From the NCBI RefSeq assembly GCF_900099695.1, contig NZ_FNCY01000002.1, forward strand, positions 186,001 through 250,000: a stretch of DNA of 64,000 nt, given 5' to 3'. Shown in pieces: positions 29,430-40,500 of the stretch. The DNA comes from Propionivibrio dicarboxylicus. Lineage in GTDB: Bacteria; Pseudomonadota; Gammaproteobacteria; Burkholderiales; Rhodocyclaceae. A model generated the notes under the pieces. The model did no database searches. It worked only from the letters and a program-made list of their open reading frames with translations, and was not told the DNA's origin. Made by a program: the position numbers and the translations under genes. The first letter of the stretch is position 1. Every line of letters starts with the position of its first letter.

Positions 29430-30074
29430 TCAGGCCTTCAGCCGGGCGATCTCGGCGGCGATCGCCGCCGTCGCCAGGCCCGGATCGGGCTGCCCGCAGA
29501 TCGCCGACACCACCGCCACCCCGCCGGCACCGGCCGCGAACAGGTCGGCGCAATGTCCCGGCTTGATGCCGCCGATGGCCACCGTCGGCAGCGTCGTCGC
29601 CGCCGCCAGCGCGGCAAAGCCGGCGACGCCGGTGGCCGCGCCGGCATCCGGCTTGGTACCGGTCGGGAAGATCGGCCCGATGCCGATGTAATCGACGCCC
29701 TCGGCCGGCACCGATGCGAGCTCGGCAAAATCGGAGACCGACACGCCGAGCAGCCTGCCCGGCCCGATCAGGCGGCGCGTTTCGGCCACCGGCAGATCGT
29801 CCTGGCCGATATGTACACCGTCGGCATCGATCGCCAGCGCCACGTCGATCTGGTCGTTGACGATCAGTGGCACCTTGAACGGCGCCAGCGCCGCCTTCAG
29901 CGCGCGACCGGCTTCGAGCCAGGTCTTTTTCTTCCAGCCCGGCGCGCGCAACTGCACGACCGTGGCGCCGTTCTCGGCCGCTGCCCGCGCCGTGCGCACC
30001 ATGCCTTCGACACCGCCGCAGAGGTCGGGATCGAGCACCAGATAGAGCGAGAGATCGATCGGATTGCGGCTCAT
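29430..30074 (-). CDS. thiE: Thiamine-phosphate synthase
   Basis: The 214-residue TIM-barrel enzyme joins the pyrimidine (HMP-PP) and thiazole phosphates to give thiamine phosphate. Family motifs are visible: QLRAP, IVNDQIDVALAI, DGVHIGQDDLP, GIGPIFPTGTK and the C-terminal GGI phosphate loop. The start ATG overlaps the thiM stop by four bases, so the two are translationally coupled; an open frame continues far upstream in the shadow of thiM and was not used. Confidence 0.93.
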   Translation of the reverse strand: MSRNPIDLSLYLVLDPDLCGGVEGMVRTARAAAENGATVVQLRAPGWKKKTWLEAGRALKAALAPFKVPLIVNDQIDVALAIDADGVHIGQDDLPVAETRRLIGPGRLLGVSVSDFAELASVPAEGVDYIGIGPIFPTGTKPDAGAATGVAGFAALAAATTLPTVAIGGIKPGHCADLFAAGAGGVAVVSAICGQPDPGLATAAIAAEIARLKA

Positions 30075-30868
30075 TTCACCAGCTCCCGCAAGAGATCCGG
30101 CGTCACCTGGTAGAGGCCGTCGAGGAAGGCCGACTTGAACGAACCGGGGCCATGGCACTCGCCGGCCGCCCGCGCACCGCAGAGCCCGGCCATGGCGCAG
30201 GCGGCAGCGACGGCGTCGAGACGGCTGTCGGCCTTGGCGGTAAACGCCGCGACCAGCGCCGAGAGCGCACAGCCGGTACCGACGACGCGCGTCATGATCG
30301 GATTCCCCCACGGCGTCGCCCAGGTATCGGTGCCGTCGGTGATGTAATCGGTCTCGCCGGTCACCGCGACGATGGCACCGGTCGCCCGCGCCAACTGCTC
30401 GGCCGCCGTCACCGCCGACTCGGAACCGGCGGTCGTATCGACGCCGCGACCGCTGCCGGCGAAACCCGCCAGCGCGAGGATTTCCGACGCATTGCCGCGG
30501 ATCGCCGCCGGACCGGCGGCGAGAAACTCGCGGCACGCCTCGCTGCGATAGTCGAGCACCCCGACGGCGACGGGGTCGAGCGTCCAGGGTACGCCAGCGG
30601 CATTGGCCGAGGCGATCGCCTGGCGCATCGCCGCCAGCCGCGCCGGATAGAGCGTGCCGACATTGATGAGCAGCGCCCCCGACATCGCCGCGAACGGCGT
30701 CACCTCTTCCTCGGCGACGATCATCGCCGGCGACGCACCGGCCGCCAGCAGCACGTTGGCCGTAATTTCCTGCACGACTTCGTTGGTCAGGACATGAACG
30801 AGCGGATTGACGGAGCGCAAGCGCGCCAGTTCGTCGGCGACGAGCGCCAAGGGCAGGATGGTCGGCAT
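30071..30868 (-). CDS. thiM: Hydroxyethylthiazole kinase
   Basis: The 265-residue ribokinase-like enzyme phosphorylates 4-methyl-5-(2-hydroxyethyl)thiazole for thiamine salvage. Visible motifs are NPLVHVLTNEVVQEITAN near the N terminus, WTLDPVAVG in the middle and the catalytic GTGCALSALVAAF near the C terminus. The ATG at 30868 matches the family start; a longer frame to 30952 adds 28 residues that do not. thiE is coupled downstream, and no thiD is adjacent. The leader shows no TPP riboswitch motif. Confidence 0.92.
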   Translation of the reverse strand: MPTILPLALVADELARLRSVNPLVHVLTNEVVQEITANVLLAAGASPAMIVAEEEVTPFAAMSGALLINVGTLYPARLAAMRQAIASANAAGVPWTLDPVAVGVLDYRSEACREFLAAGPAAIRGNASEILALAGFAGSGRGVDTTAGSESAVTAAEQLARATGAIVAVTGETDYITDGTDTWATPWGNPIMTRVVGTGCALSALVAAFTAKADSRLDAVAAACAMAGLCGARAAGECHGPGSFKSAFLDGLYQVTPDLLRELVK

Positions 30869-31022
30869 CGGGCGGGGTTCCAGGTCAGCGAAAAAGCCGA
30901 AGTATACGCGTTCTGCCGGGCTGGCTGAACCATCGACCCACGGACACGGCATTCGAACCGGCCTTTTCGGCGACAGGCCGGCCGGGCATTGCTACACTAT
31001 CGCCCTTTTACCCACCCGGCCT

Positions 31023-31673
31023 ATGACTACCATCGCCATGCGCCTGTGCCTCGTCCGGCACGGCGAAACTGCCTGGAATGCCGAACAACGCATGCAGGGC
31101 CACAAGGATCTGCCGCTCAGCCCCGAAGGACTCGAGCAGGCGGAACAAGCGGGCGGCCTGTTCGTCGGTCTCAAGGCCGCCGCCCTCTACAGCAGCGACC
31201 TGCAGCGCGCCTGGCAGACGGCTCAACCGATCGCCGCCGCACTCGGACTGCCGATCACGCGCCTCACGGCGCTGCGCGAACGCAACTATGGCCGCTGCGA
31301 AGGCATGATCCGTCACGAAGTCGCGGCGCGTTATCCCGACGACGCCACCGCCCTGCGCGAGCGTACCCCTGACTACGTGCTGCCCGGCGGTGAAAGCCTC
31401 AACCAGCACCGCCGGCGCATCGAGGCGTGCATCAACGCGCTGGCCGAAAAACACGCCGGCGAGACGGTCGTCGTCGTCACCCACGGCGGCGTGCTCGACC
31501 TCATCTACCGTCGCGCTACCGACACGCCGATCGAAAAACCGCGCGACTTCCCGATTCCCAACACCGGCATCTGCTGGCTCAACATCGCCGGCGACGACTG
31601 GCAGATCGAACAATGGGCCGACACGGCCCATCTCGGCGAACGCGGCGCCATCGAAGTAACGGCGAATTTCTAG
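31023..31673 (+). CDS. Histidine phosphatase family protein
   Basis: The 216-residue phosphoglycerate-mutase-like phosphatase has the catalytic LVRHGETAWN motif (histidine at about residue 12), the second-site ALRERNYGRCEG stretch and the C-terminal THGGVLD histidine. The family includes GpmB-like phosphatases and alpha-ribazole phosphatase; the substrate is undefined. An ATG at 31038 is an alternative start five codons on. Its position divergent from thiM-thiE does not establish a link to thiamine. Confidence 0.85.
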   Translation: MTTIAMRLCLVRHGETAWNAEQRMQGHKDLPLSPEGLEQAEQAGGLFVGLKAAALYSSDLQRAWQTAQPIAAALGLPITRLTALRERNYGRCEGMIRHEVAARYPDDATALRERTPDYVLPGGESLNQHRRRIEACINALAEKHAGETVVVVTHGGVLDLIYRRATDTPIEKPRDFPIPNTGICWLNIAGDDWQIEQWADTAHLGERGAIEVTANF

Positions 31674-31680
31674 GGAGTGT

Positions 31681-32220
31681 TCAGGCGCGAACGACGATCG
31701 GCGTGATGCGGACCGGGTCGCCGCCGCCGGTGATCAGCGCCTCGCCTTCCTGGATCGTGCATTGCAGCGACATCGAACGGCTGGCGAGCCCCGCCAGCGC
31801 CTGCACATCGTCGGCGCCGATGCGATAAACGCTGAGGTTCGGCAATTTTTCGAGCGTCGCCCGGTTCTGCTCCCACCAGACCTCGGCGACGCGATCGCCG
31901 TAGGACATGACGACCACCCGCCCGGCCCGGCCGGAGGCCTTGCGCAGCCAGCGCTCGTCGAGCTGGCCGAGCGAGATCCACAGCTCGATCGCGCCGGTGA
32001 GATCCTTCTGCCAGAGATCGGGCTCGTCGTCGGACGACAGGCCGCGCCCGAATTCAAGCCGCGCATCGGCAAAGAGCATGAAGGCGAACAGCCGCACCAT
32101 CATCCGCGCGTCATTTTCCGACGGATGCTGGGCGAGCGTCAGCGTGAAGGTGTCATAAAGATTGCGGTCGAGGTCGGCGATCGCCACCTCGGCCTTGAAA
32201 ATCGTTGCCTTGAGTGCCAT
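31681..32220 (-). CDS. yaeQ: YaeQ family protein
   Basis: The 179-residue soluble protein matches YaeQ, which has a compact PD-(D/E)XK-like fold of unknown function (MALKATIFKAEVAI start, ENDARMMVRL, DEPDLW and WWEQN motifs). The ATG at 32220 gives the usual family length; a 13-residue extension to 32259 is unlikely. It is convergent with the phosphatase gene, 7 bases apart, and divergent from the efflux operon. Confidence 0.92.
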   Translation of the reverse strand: MALKATIFKAEVAIADLDRNLYDTFTLTLAQHPSENDARMMVRLFAFMLFADARLEFGRGLSSDDEPDLWQKDLTGAIELWISLGQLDERWLRKASGRAGRVVVMSYGDRVAEVWWEQNRATLEKLPNLSVYRIGADDVQALAGLASRSMSLQCTIQEGEALITGGGDPVRITPIVVRA

Positions 32221-32307
32221 GAAAGTCTGCAGTGCTCCGCAAAACGCGGGCGCGATCACATCGACACGACGCCGACGTCATCCGACCCGCTGCGAGGGAA
32301 AGGAAGG

Positions 32308-32322
32308 CCGCTATACTAGCGG
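32308..32322 (+). promoter_or_regulatory. Palindrome overlapping the -10 box of the tolC-mac operon
   Basis: CCGCTATACTAGCGG has perfect 6-base arms and contains the hexamer TATACT (32312-32317), 23-28 bases upstream of the tolC-like start. A repressor bound here would block the promoter. No clear -35 is visible. Confidence 0.45.
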
Positions 32323-32344
32323 AAAATCCGGATTCGCCCACTTT

Positions 32345-33820
32345 ATGCCGCTCGCTTCGACCGCTTTCGACGTCGCCCTCCCCCCCGTCCCGGACAACGC
32401 ATCCGGCATCCTGCCGGCCATCCGCAGGGCGCTGGCGCTCGTCGCCGCGTCGATGGCATTGATGGCCACACCGGCCGCCGCAACCGGTTTCGACCCACTC
32501 GGCACCGACGCCCTGCTGCCGCCCCGCCCCCCGGTCGCCGGCGAAGACGGCCGCTTCGCACCCTGCCCGCCACCGGCCGCCGATGCCGCTCTCGGCGTGC
32601 TCGACGTCGTCGACCAGGCGCTCTGCCGCCACCCCAAGACCTTCGAAATCTGGGCCAGTGCGCGCAACCAGGCGGCGCTCGTCGGCGTCAGCCAGGCCAC
32701 CTTCCTGCCCGGTGTCAGCGCCAGCGGTACGCTGAATCGCAGCCGCAGCGACGGCGAAAATGCAACGACGCGCAGCACGGCGATGACGCTATCGTGGCTG
32801 CTGGCGGACTTCGGCACGCGTTCGGCCAACCTCGAAAACGCCCGGCAGTTGCTCGTCGCCGCCGCCTCGACGCTCGACGCCACGGTCCAGAGCGTCTTCC
32901 TCAACGCCCTGCAGGCCTACTACAACACCCAGGCCGCGCGCGCCGCCGTCGATGCCGCGCAGGAGGCCGAGAAAGCCAGCCGGGAAAGCCTCAACGCCGC
33001 CGAAACGCGCTATCGCGTCGGCACCGCCACCCCGGCGGATCAGTTGCAGGCGCGCACCGCCTGGTCGCAAGCGGTACTCAACCGCATCAAAGCCGAGGGC
33101 ACGCTGCGCACGGCGCTCGGCACGCTCGCCAGCGCCATCGGCCGCGATCCCGGCGCCTCGCTCCGGCTCGACGCCATCCCCGACGCCACGCCCGACACCG
33201 CCTTCAGCGTCGACGTCGACGCGCTGATCGCCACCGCCCGCGGCCTGCGCCCCGACCTCCGCGCCGCCGAAGCACAGGCCCGCGCCGCCCGCGCCTCGAT
33301 CGACGCCGCCCGCGCCGCCGGCCTGCCGACGCTCTCGCTCGGCGCCGGCCCCTCGTGGCAAGGCACGCGCAGCGGCGGCGATACTTTAACCACCCATGCC
33401 AACGCCATCGGACTGACGCTGACCGTGCCGATCTTCTCCGGCTACGACACCACCTACCGCGTGCGCTCGGCCGAAGCCAAGGCCGAAGTCGCACTCGCCC
33501 AGCGCGACAGCCTGGCGCTGCAAGTCGGGCTCGACGTCTGGTCGACCTACCAGGCGCTGCAGACGGCGACGCAATCGCTGCGTACCGCCGCCGACCTGCT
33601 CGCCAGCGCCGAAGAATCCGAACGCGTCGCACTCGGCCGTTACCGGGCCGGCGTCGGCACCCTCATCGACTTGCTCAACGCCCAGAGCGCGCTCGCCGCC
33701 GCCCGCGTGCAGCGCATCCAGGCCGCACTCGACTGGCATGTCTCGCGTGCGACGCTGGCCAAGGCCGTCGGCACGCTCGACCGCCGCCTGCTCACTTCCG
33801 CCGAACTCACCCTGCCATGA
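32345..33820 (+). CDS. TolC family outer membrane efflux channel
   Basis: The 491-residue protein has a signal-like hydrophobic stretch at about 28-47 (LALVAASMALMATPAAA), preceded by an unusually long polar N terminus, so the true start may be further in. The mature part has two repeated OEP domains of long amphipathic helices (e.g. ANLENARQLLVAAAS, ALQTATQSLRTAADLL) and the YRVGTATPADQL and YRAGVGTLIDLLNAQ turns typical of TolC. It forms the outer-membrane exit of a MacAB-type tripartite pump. Its stop overlaps the macA start by three bases. Confidence 0.88.
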   Translation: MPLASTAFDVALPPVPDNASGILPAIRRALALVAASMALMATPAAATGFDPLGTDALLPPRPPVAGEDGRFAPCPPPAADAALGVLDVVDQALCRHPKTFEIWASARNQAALVGVSQATFLPGVSASGTLNRSRSDGENATTRSTAMTLSWLLADFGTRSANLENARQLLVAAASTLDATVQSVFLNALQAYYNTQAARAAVDAAQEAEKASRESLNAAETRYRVGTATPADQLQARTAWSQAVLNRIKAEGTLRTALGTLASAIGRDPGASLRLDAIPDATPDTAFSVDVDALIATARGLRPDLRAAEAQARAARASIDAARAAGLPTLSLGAGPSWQGTRSGGDTLTTHANAIGLTLTVPIFSGYDTTYRVRSAEAKAEVALAQRDSLALQVGLDVWSTYQALQTATQSLRTAADLLASAEESERVALGRYRAGVGTLIDLLNAQSALAAARVQRIQAALDWHVSRATLAKAVGTLDRRLLTSAELTLP

Positions 33821-35016
33821 AACCGATCGCACGCCTCGCTCTCGCCGCCCTCGTCGTCATCGCCCTCGGCACCGGCGCCGTCATCGCCTACCGACTCGCC
33901 AGCGCGCCGACACCGGAACAGCGCTATCGCCTGCAAACCGTTGAAAAGGGCGACATCGTCCAGTCGGTCTCGGCCAACGGCACGCTCAACCCGATCGTCC
34001 TCGTCAACGTCGGCACGCAGGTCTCCGGCACCGTCACCCGGCTCTTCGTCGATTTCAACGACAAGGTCGAGAAAGGCCAGGCGCTGCTCGAACTCGACCA
34101 GTCGCTGTTCGCCGCCCAGGCACGCCAGTCCGAAGCCAACGTCATCAACATCCGGACCTCGCTCGACCTCGCCCGCGCCACCGAAGCGCGCATGCAGGCG
34201 CTGTTCGCGCAGGAATACGTCTCGCGCCAGGATCTCGACCAGGCCGTGCAGGCGCGCCGCTCGGCCGAAGCCCAGTACGCCCAGGCCAAGGCCGCCGCCG
34301 ACAAGGACCGCGTCAATCTCGGCTACACGACGATCCGCTCGCCCGTCTCCGGCATCGTCGTCGACCGTGTCGTCGATCTCGGCCAGACCGTTGCCGCCAG
34401 CCTGCAGACACCGACGCTCATCAAGATCGCCCAGGACCTGTCGGAAATGCGCATCGACACGAGCTTCGCCGAAGCCGACGTCGGCAAGATCCGCGAGGGC
34501 CAGAAAGTGCGCTTCACCGTCGACGCCTTCCCCGACCGCAGCTTCACCGGCGAAGTCCAGCAGGTGCGCATGAACGCGACGGTGACGCAGAACGTCGTCA
34601 CCTACAATGTGCGCGTCTCGCTGCAGAATCCCGATCACATGCTGCTGCCCGGCATGACCGCCTACGTCAACATCGCCGTCGCCCGGCGCGACGATGTCCT
34701 CGTCGTCCCCAATGCCGCGCTGCGCTTCAAACCGGCCGACGCCGCCGACAAGCGCGAGGACGCTGCCGGCAACGGCAACGGCGCCGCCGCCGGCGAGGAA
34801 GGACGCGGCAAAGGCCGCAAGCGCGATCAGCGCAGCGGCACCGTCTACGTCGTCGACGGCAAAACGATCAAACCGGTCGCCGTGCAGATCGGCATCACCG
34901 ACAACCGCAACACCGAGATCAGCGGCGGCGACCTCAAGGCCGGCGACCGCGTCGTCGTCGGCGACGCGCCGGGCGCCGCCGGCAAACCAAGCAGTGTCGG
35001 CGTGAGACTGTTCTGA
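33817..35016 (+). CDS. macA: MacA-like periplasmic adaptor
   Basis: The 399-residue membrane-fusion protein has an N-terminal anchor (about residues 5-25), lipoyl halves (EKGDIVQSVSANGTL and GYTTIRSPVSGIVVDR) around a coiled-coil hairpin (about 95-165), a beta barrel and a membrane-proximal domain. A charged Gly/Ala/Lys/Arg insert (about residues 305-340) interrupts the last domain. It links the inner-membrane MacB parts to the TolC channel. Start and stop both overlap neighbours, so the operon is tightly coupled. Confidence 0.9.
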   Translation: MKPIARLALAALVVIALGTGAVIAYRLASAPTPEQRYRLQTVEKGDIVQSVSANGTLNPIVLVNVGTQVSGTVTRLFVDFNDKVEKGQALLELDQSLFAAQARQSEANVINIRTSLDLARATEARMQALFAQEYVSRQDLDQAVQARRSAEAQYAQAKAAADKDRVNLGYTTIRSPVSGIVVDRVVDLGQTVAASLQTPTLIKIAQDLSEMRIDTSFAEADVGKIREGQKVRFTVDAFPDRSFTGEVQQVRMNATVTQNVVTYNVRVSLQNPDHMLLPGMTAYVNIAVARRDDVLVVPNAALRFKPADAADKREDAAGNGNGAAAGEEGRGKGRKRDQRSGTVYVVDGKTIKPVAVQIGITDNRNTEISGGDLKAGDRVVVGDAPGAAGKPSSVGVRLF

Positions 35017-35731
35017 TGCGCGTCGACGCCGAGGACAACGTCATCCGCGTCGCGCGGCTGACGAAAACCTACGAAACCGCCGCCGGCCCGTTCCCGGCGC
35101 TGCGTGGCGTCGATCTCGACATCCGCCGCGGCGAATACGTCGCCATCATGGGACCGTCGGGATCGGGCAAATCGACCTTCATGAACCTGCTCGGTTGTCT
35201 CGACACGCCGAGTTCGGGCGAATACGCGCTGGTCGGACGCAATGTCGCCCACCTGCCCGGCGACGAACTCGCCGCGCTGCGCAACCGCACGATCGGCTTC
35301 GTTTTCCAGGGTTTCAACCTGCTGCCGCGCATGACGCTCGAGGACAATGTCGCGCTGCCGCTCGTCTATGCCCACGTCGAACGCGAGGAGCGCCGCCGTC
35401 GCGCCCGCGAGATGCTCGCCCGCGTCGGACTGGAAGGTTACGCCCGTTCGCTGCCGGCGCGTATCTCCGGCGGCCAGCAGCAGCGCGTCGCCATCGCCCG
35501 CGCGCTGATCAACGGGCCGCGCCTGATCCTCGCCGACGAGCCAACCGGCAACCTCGACAGCCACACCAGCGAGGAGATCATGACGTTCTTCCGCGAGCTC
35601 AACGACGAAGGCATCACCATCGTCCTCGTCACGCACGAGGCCGACATCGCCGCGCACGCCGAGCGCCAGGTCCGTTTTCTCGACGGCCTGATCGTCAGCG
35701 ACCGGCCGACGCCGCGCATGGAGATGCCGAC

Positions 35732-35738
<7 letters not shown>
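35016..35738 (+). CDS. MacB-type ABC ATPase subunit
   Basis: The 240-residue ATPase of the LolD/MacB class has Walker A GPSGSGKST, Q-loop VFQGFNLLPR, signature ISGGQQQR, Walker B LILADEPTGNLDS and switch VTHE. All catalytic residues are present. It starts one base inside the macA stop, and its end overlaps the permease start by seven bases. In E. coli this domain is fused to the permease as MacB; here it is separate. Confidence 0.93.
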
Positions 35739-36955
<1,217 letters not shown>

Positions 36956-37129
36956 GCCCCGCAGTTATGCTACGGGCATCGAAGCGGAACGGCCATTCCG
37001 GTTAAGGACGGTGGCATCGCGTAAATCACGGTAAGAGTCGGTTGATAGCGGTGCCGCACCGGTATTTCCAGCGCATAGTACGGGTGTCCACATGACGAAC
37101 ACCCGCAACTCCGATGGAGCATATTGCCG

Positions 37130-37450
37130 ATGAAACTGATCCCTTCCCTGTTGATCCCGCTGAGCATTTTCGCAGCCGCCGTGGCCCATGCCGCCGAACC
37201 GGCCCCGGCCAACACCGGCGCCCCGGCGCCGAACAGTCCGCCACCGCATCACCGGCATGGCGACATGAAGGGCCCGCCCCCCTTCGATCCGGCGCTCTGC
37301 CAGGGCAAAGCCCCCGGCACCGTGGTCGAACTGCGCATGCCCGACGGACGCGCCTTGCGCGGCAGTTGCCAACTCGTTTTCCTGCCCGACATGCCGGGAC
37401 AGGCCGCGGCCCCGGCGCAGCCCGCCGCGTCGGCGGGCAAGCGCCCCTGA
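37130..37450 (+). CDS. Small secreted proline- and histidine-containing protein
   Basis: The 106-residue protein has a clear Sec signal (cleavage after AHA, about residue 21). The mature chain is rich in Pro and Ala, with a PPPHHRHGDMKGPPP segment, two cysteines about 28 residues apart (CQGKAPG...GSCQL) and a disordered Ala/Pro tail. The histidines could bind metal and the cysteines could form a disulfide; both are inference. A TTG two codons upstream is an alternative start. It is monocistronic, with a strong hairpin downstream. Confidence 0.6.
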   Translation: MKLIPSLLIPLSIFAAAVAHAAEPAPANTGAPAPNSPPPHHRHGDMKGPPPFDPALCQGKAPGTVVELRMPDGRALRGSCQLVFLPDMPGQAAAPAQPAASAGKRP

Positions 37451-37519
37451 CATTCGCAGCACCGAGTCAATCGGCATAGCACCGACCGCATCGACTCTTC
37501 CTGACTCCCGCCCAAGGCA

Positions 37520-37555
37520 CGAAGGGGCCACGCCGCAAACGGCATGGCCCCTTCG
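37520..37555. terminator. Long hairpin between convergent genes
   Basis: A 16-bp stem (37520-37535 with 37540-37555) has one mismatch and a four-base loop. It lies between the small secreted protein gene and the convergent PEPCK-like gene and probably ends both transcripts, although it lacks a T run. Confidence 0.7.
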
Positions 37556-37578
37556 TGGGGAGCTTCCTCAGTAACGAA

Positions 37579-40500
37579 TTACGACTTCTGCGCGAGCGGC
37601 TGCACGCCCAGCGTACCGATCAGGCTGCTGCGGTAATCGCCGCCACCGACCCGCACGCGCTCCGCCTGCACCTGCGTGCGACGGGCGACGAGCCCAAGCC
37701 GGTTCACCACTTCGCCATTGTCGGCCGCGTCGATGAAGTCATAGAGACTCGCCACCGCCTGCTTGAGTCGCGCCTCGTCGGCCTGCTGCTTGGCATCGAG
37801 CCGCGCCGCATACCAGTCGCTCGCCAGCACGCTCTCGCGCGTGAATTGCGCACGCACCTGCGGCGCGTCGAGCCCGTAGCCCTCGGCCGTCTTGCCGTAG
37901 GCCATGATTTCGAGCAAGGCCTTGAGCGGCGGGCAGGCCAGGGCGATGGTGCCGTCCTTGAAATAGCTCTCGGCGACGCGTTCGTGCGTGGCGACGATGT
38001 TGGCCATGCTCTCGGCGAACACGTCCATGTCCTGCAGTTCGGGACGCAGCATCTCGTCGGTGAATACCGAGTGCGGATGCAGGAAGATGCGACCGAAATA
38101 GATCGCCGCGAAGCGCGCCGTCATGCGATAGCCGAGACGGCTGGCCAGCACCGGCTTGCCCTCGTGCTCGAAATCGGCGACGCGTTCGAGCGCGCCCAGC
38201 GCGATCAGGTTCTCGGCGCTGCGTTCTTCCGGGCTCATGCGCGCGAAGACTTCCGGCACGAGCAGGCTGACGTCATGATCGACGCGCACGTTCGGACCAA
38301 CGTAGCCGGCGCTCGACACCCAGCCGTCATAGCCGGTAAGCGCGAAGGAGACGAAGGCGGCGTTGAGGTCGATGACGGCCGGCAGGGCGTTGAACGGCCC
38401 CTTGGTCAGCGCGCCCTCGGAGCCGGCGCCGGTCGTCGACGGCGACTTGCCGGTCATCGAGCTGATGAACTCGATGAAGAGCTCGGGCAGTTCCATGTAG
38501 TGCAGTGGGTTGTAGGTACACAGCGGCCGCACGCCCTCCTCGGGCGGATTGTTGCGGCGTCCGGCGGCGACGACGTGCACCGGCGTCACCATCGGCGCCT
38601 GTACCGACTGCTTGCGGAAGAGCCGCATCGCCAGTTCCGCCGAGGCGGGTGCCTTCGGATTGGCGACATCGGGGCGCAGCTGCAGATAGCGCGGGTTCTT
38701 CGACGGCTTGCCATCGACCATGCGCGGATGCGCCGACGAGACGAAGTACTGCGGCGAGGTGCCGTCCGGCGCGCCGGCGGCACCGGCGATCAGTCGCTGC
38801 ATCGGTTCGGTGTAGGCCGAGAAACCGATGACGTCGTCGACGAGTTCCTGCGCGTCGTTCTTGTTGAGCGGCTCGAAGTTGGAGATGAAGGTATCGGGTT
38901 CGGCGATGTCGGCTTCGGCCTGGTGGTCGTAGCCGCGATGGATCGCGTCGTCCGGACGCTGGAACAGGCGCCGCTCGCAGTTCTCGATGATCTTGCGCGA
39001 GAGGTTGCCGGCGGTGCCGGGCACGACGCCGGCCGGCGCGACGACGCTGGCGGTGATGTCGTCCTCGGTCTGCACCTTGCAGGCCGGGTGGAAGTCATGG
39101 CGCAGGCAGAAAATCCGCCACGAACCGTCCTTCTGGAAACCGACGCGCAAGGTGTTGGCAACGAGCTTGTTGCCGTCGAGGCGCAACGCGTTGCCGAGCC
39201 GTCCGTTGATGATGTCGACCGAGTAGTGGCTGCGCCAGTCGTTGCCCCATTCGGGCTTGTGGTAACGCTTGACGACGAAGACGAGTTCCTTGACGTGCTG
39301 CGGGATGGCGTTGAGCCAGGCGTTGTATTCGTCGGTGTAGTCGGCGCTCGGCGTCAAGAGTTTGATGACGCTGCCCATCGAGCGCGCGGCGCTGAGGATC
39401 AGGCGGTGGTCGACACCGTTCTTCTTGGGATCGCGGAAACGATCGGAGAAATCGCGGGCGAAGATCTCGGTCACCGCATCCATGTCCTTCTCGAGGTCGG
39501 CGACATAGACGGCGCCGGCCAGGATCGCGTCCGACAGCGCCTTCGAGATTTCCGATTTGCCGCCACCCGAGACGGTGCTCGGCTTGTGGCAGGACGTGAC
39601 TTCCGGCGAGGTGCCGACGAGGCTCCACACGCGCCGGTCGGGACTCGTCGGCTCCATGTGGATGCGGTAGCCGTTCGGCCCCATGTAGGTCTTGTCGGCG
39701 CGCAGCTTGATCGACGCGCGCGTGCCGTCGGCCTGGGCCCACGACACCGTCTGCGTGCGCAGGCTGTAGGTAGACTTTTCCGGCACCAGCACGATATGCG
39801 ACTGTTCGCGGTCGAGCGCGTAGCCTTCCGGCTGCAGCGCGAAACGCTGCGGGTCGCGCGCCAGCACGTCGGCGAACTTGTACGCGTCGCCGGCCGAATT
39901 GTCGACGTATTCGAGCCCTTCGTTATAGCTCGGGAAAACCAGCGCGCCGCCAGCGTGCTCCTCTTCGGCAAGGCCATAGAGGTTGGCCGAATAGCTGATC
40001 TGCGTTTTGACTTCCTTCTTGCAATAACCGAAGTAGTTGTCGGCGATCACCGTGACGATGACGCCGCGCGCATCGCGGGCGCAGATCTTGAACGCGCTGC
40101 CATTGTTGTAAAGCTCGGTGTCGCTCTTGTAGCACATGCCGTCGCGGCGCTGACGCTCGGTCGCGTCGTCCCAGTGCGGCAGGCCAAGCAGGTGCTTGGG
40201 CACATGCGTGAGGTGCGGCGCCAGGATGACGCAGCCGGTGTGACCGGTCCAGCCGTCCGGGTCGAGCGAAGCGTCGTTCTCGGGCAGGTAGGGATCGCCG
40301 CCGTTACCAAAGATGCTCTCGACGAAATCGAGGTTGGAAACCAGTCCGCCCGGCACGAAAAACCGGACTTCCATGCGCTTCTCGGTGGTGAATCCCGGCA
40401 CCGCCGGCACCACCAGCGGACGCAGCAGCAGCGAGACGAAACAGGCGCCCGGCGTCGCGGCATTGGCCGTGTAGGGCAGACGCATCGAATCCTCGGGCGG

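Noticed and set aside
30869..31022. Possible TPP riboswitch upstream of thiM
   Set aside because: On the minus strand I found neither the CUGAGA core nor the downstream conserved ACCUGA-type segment.
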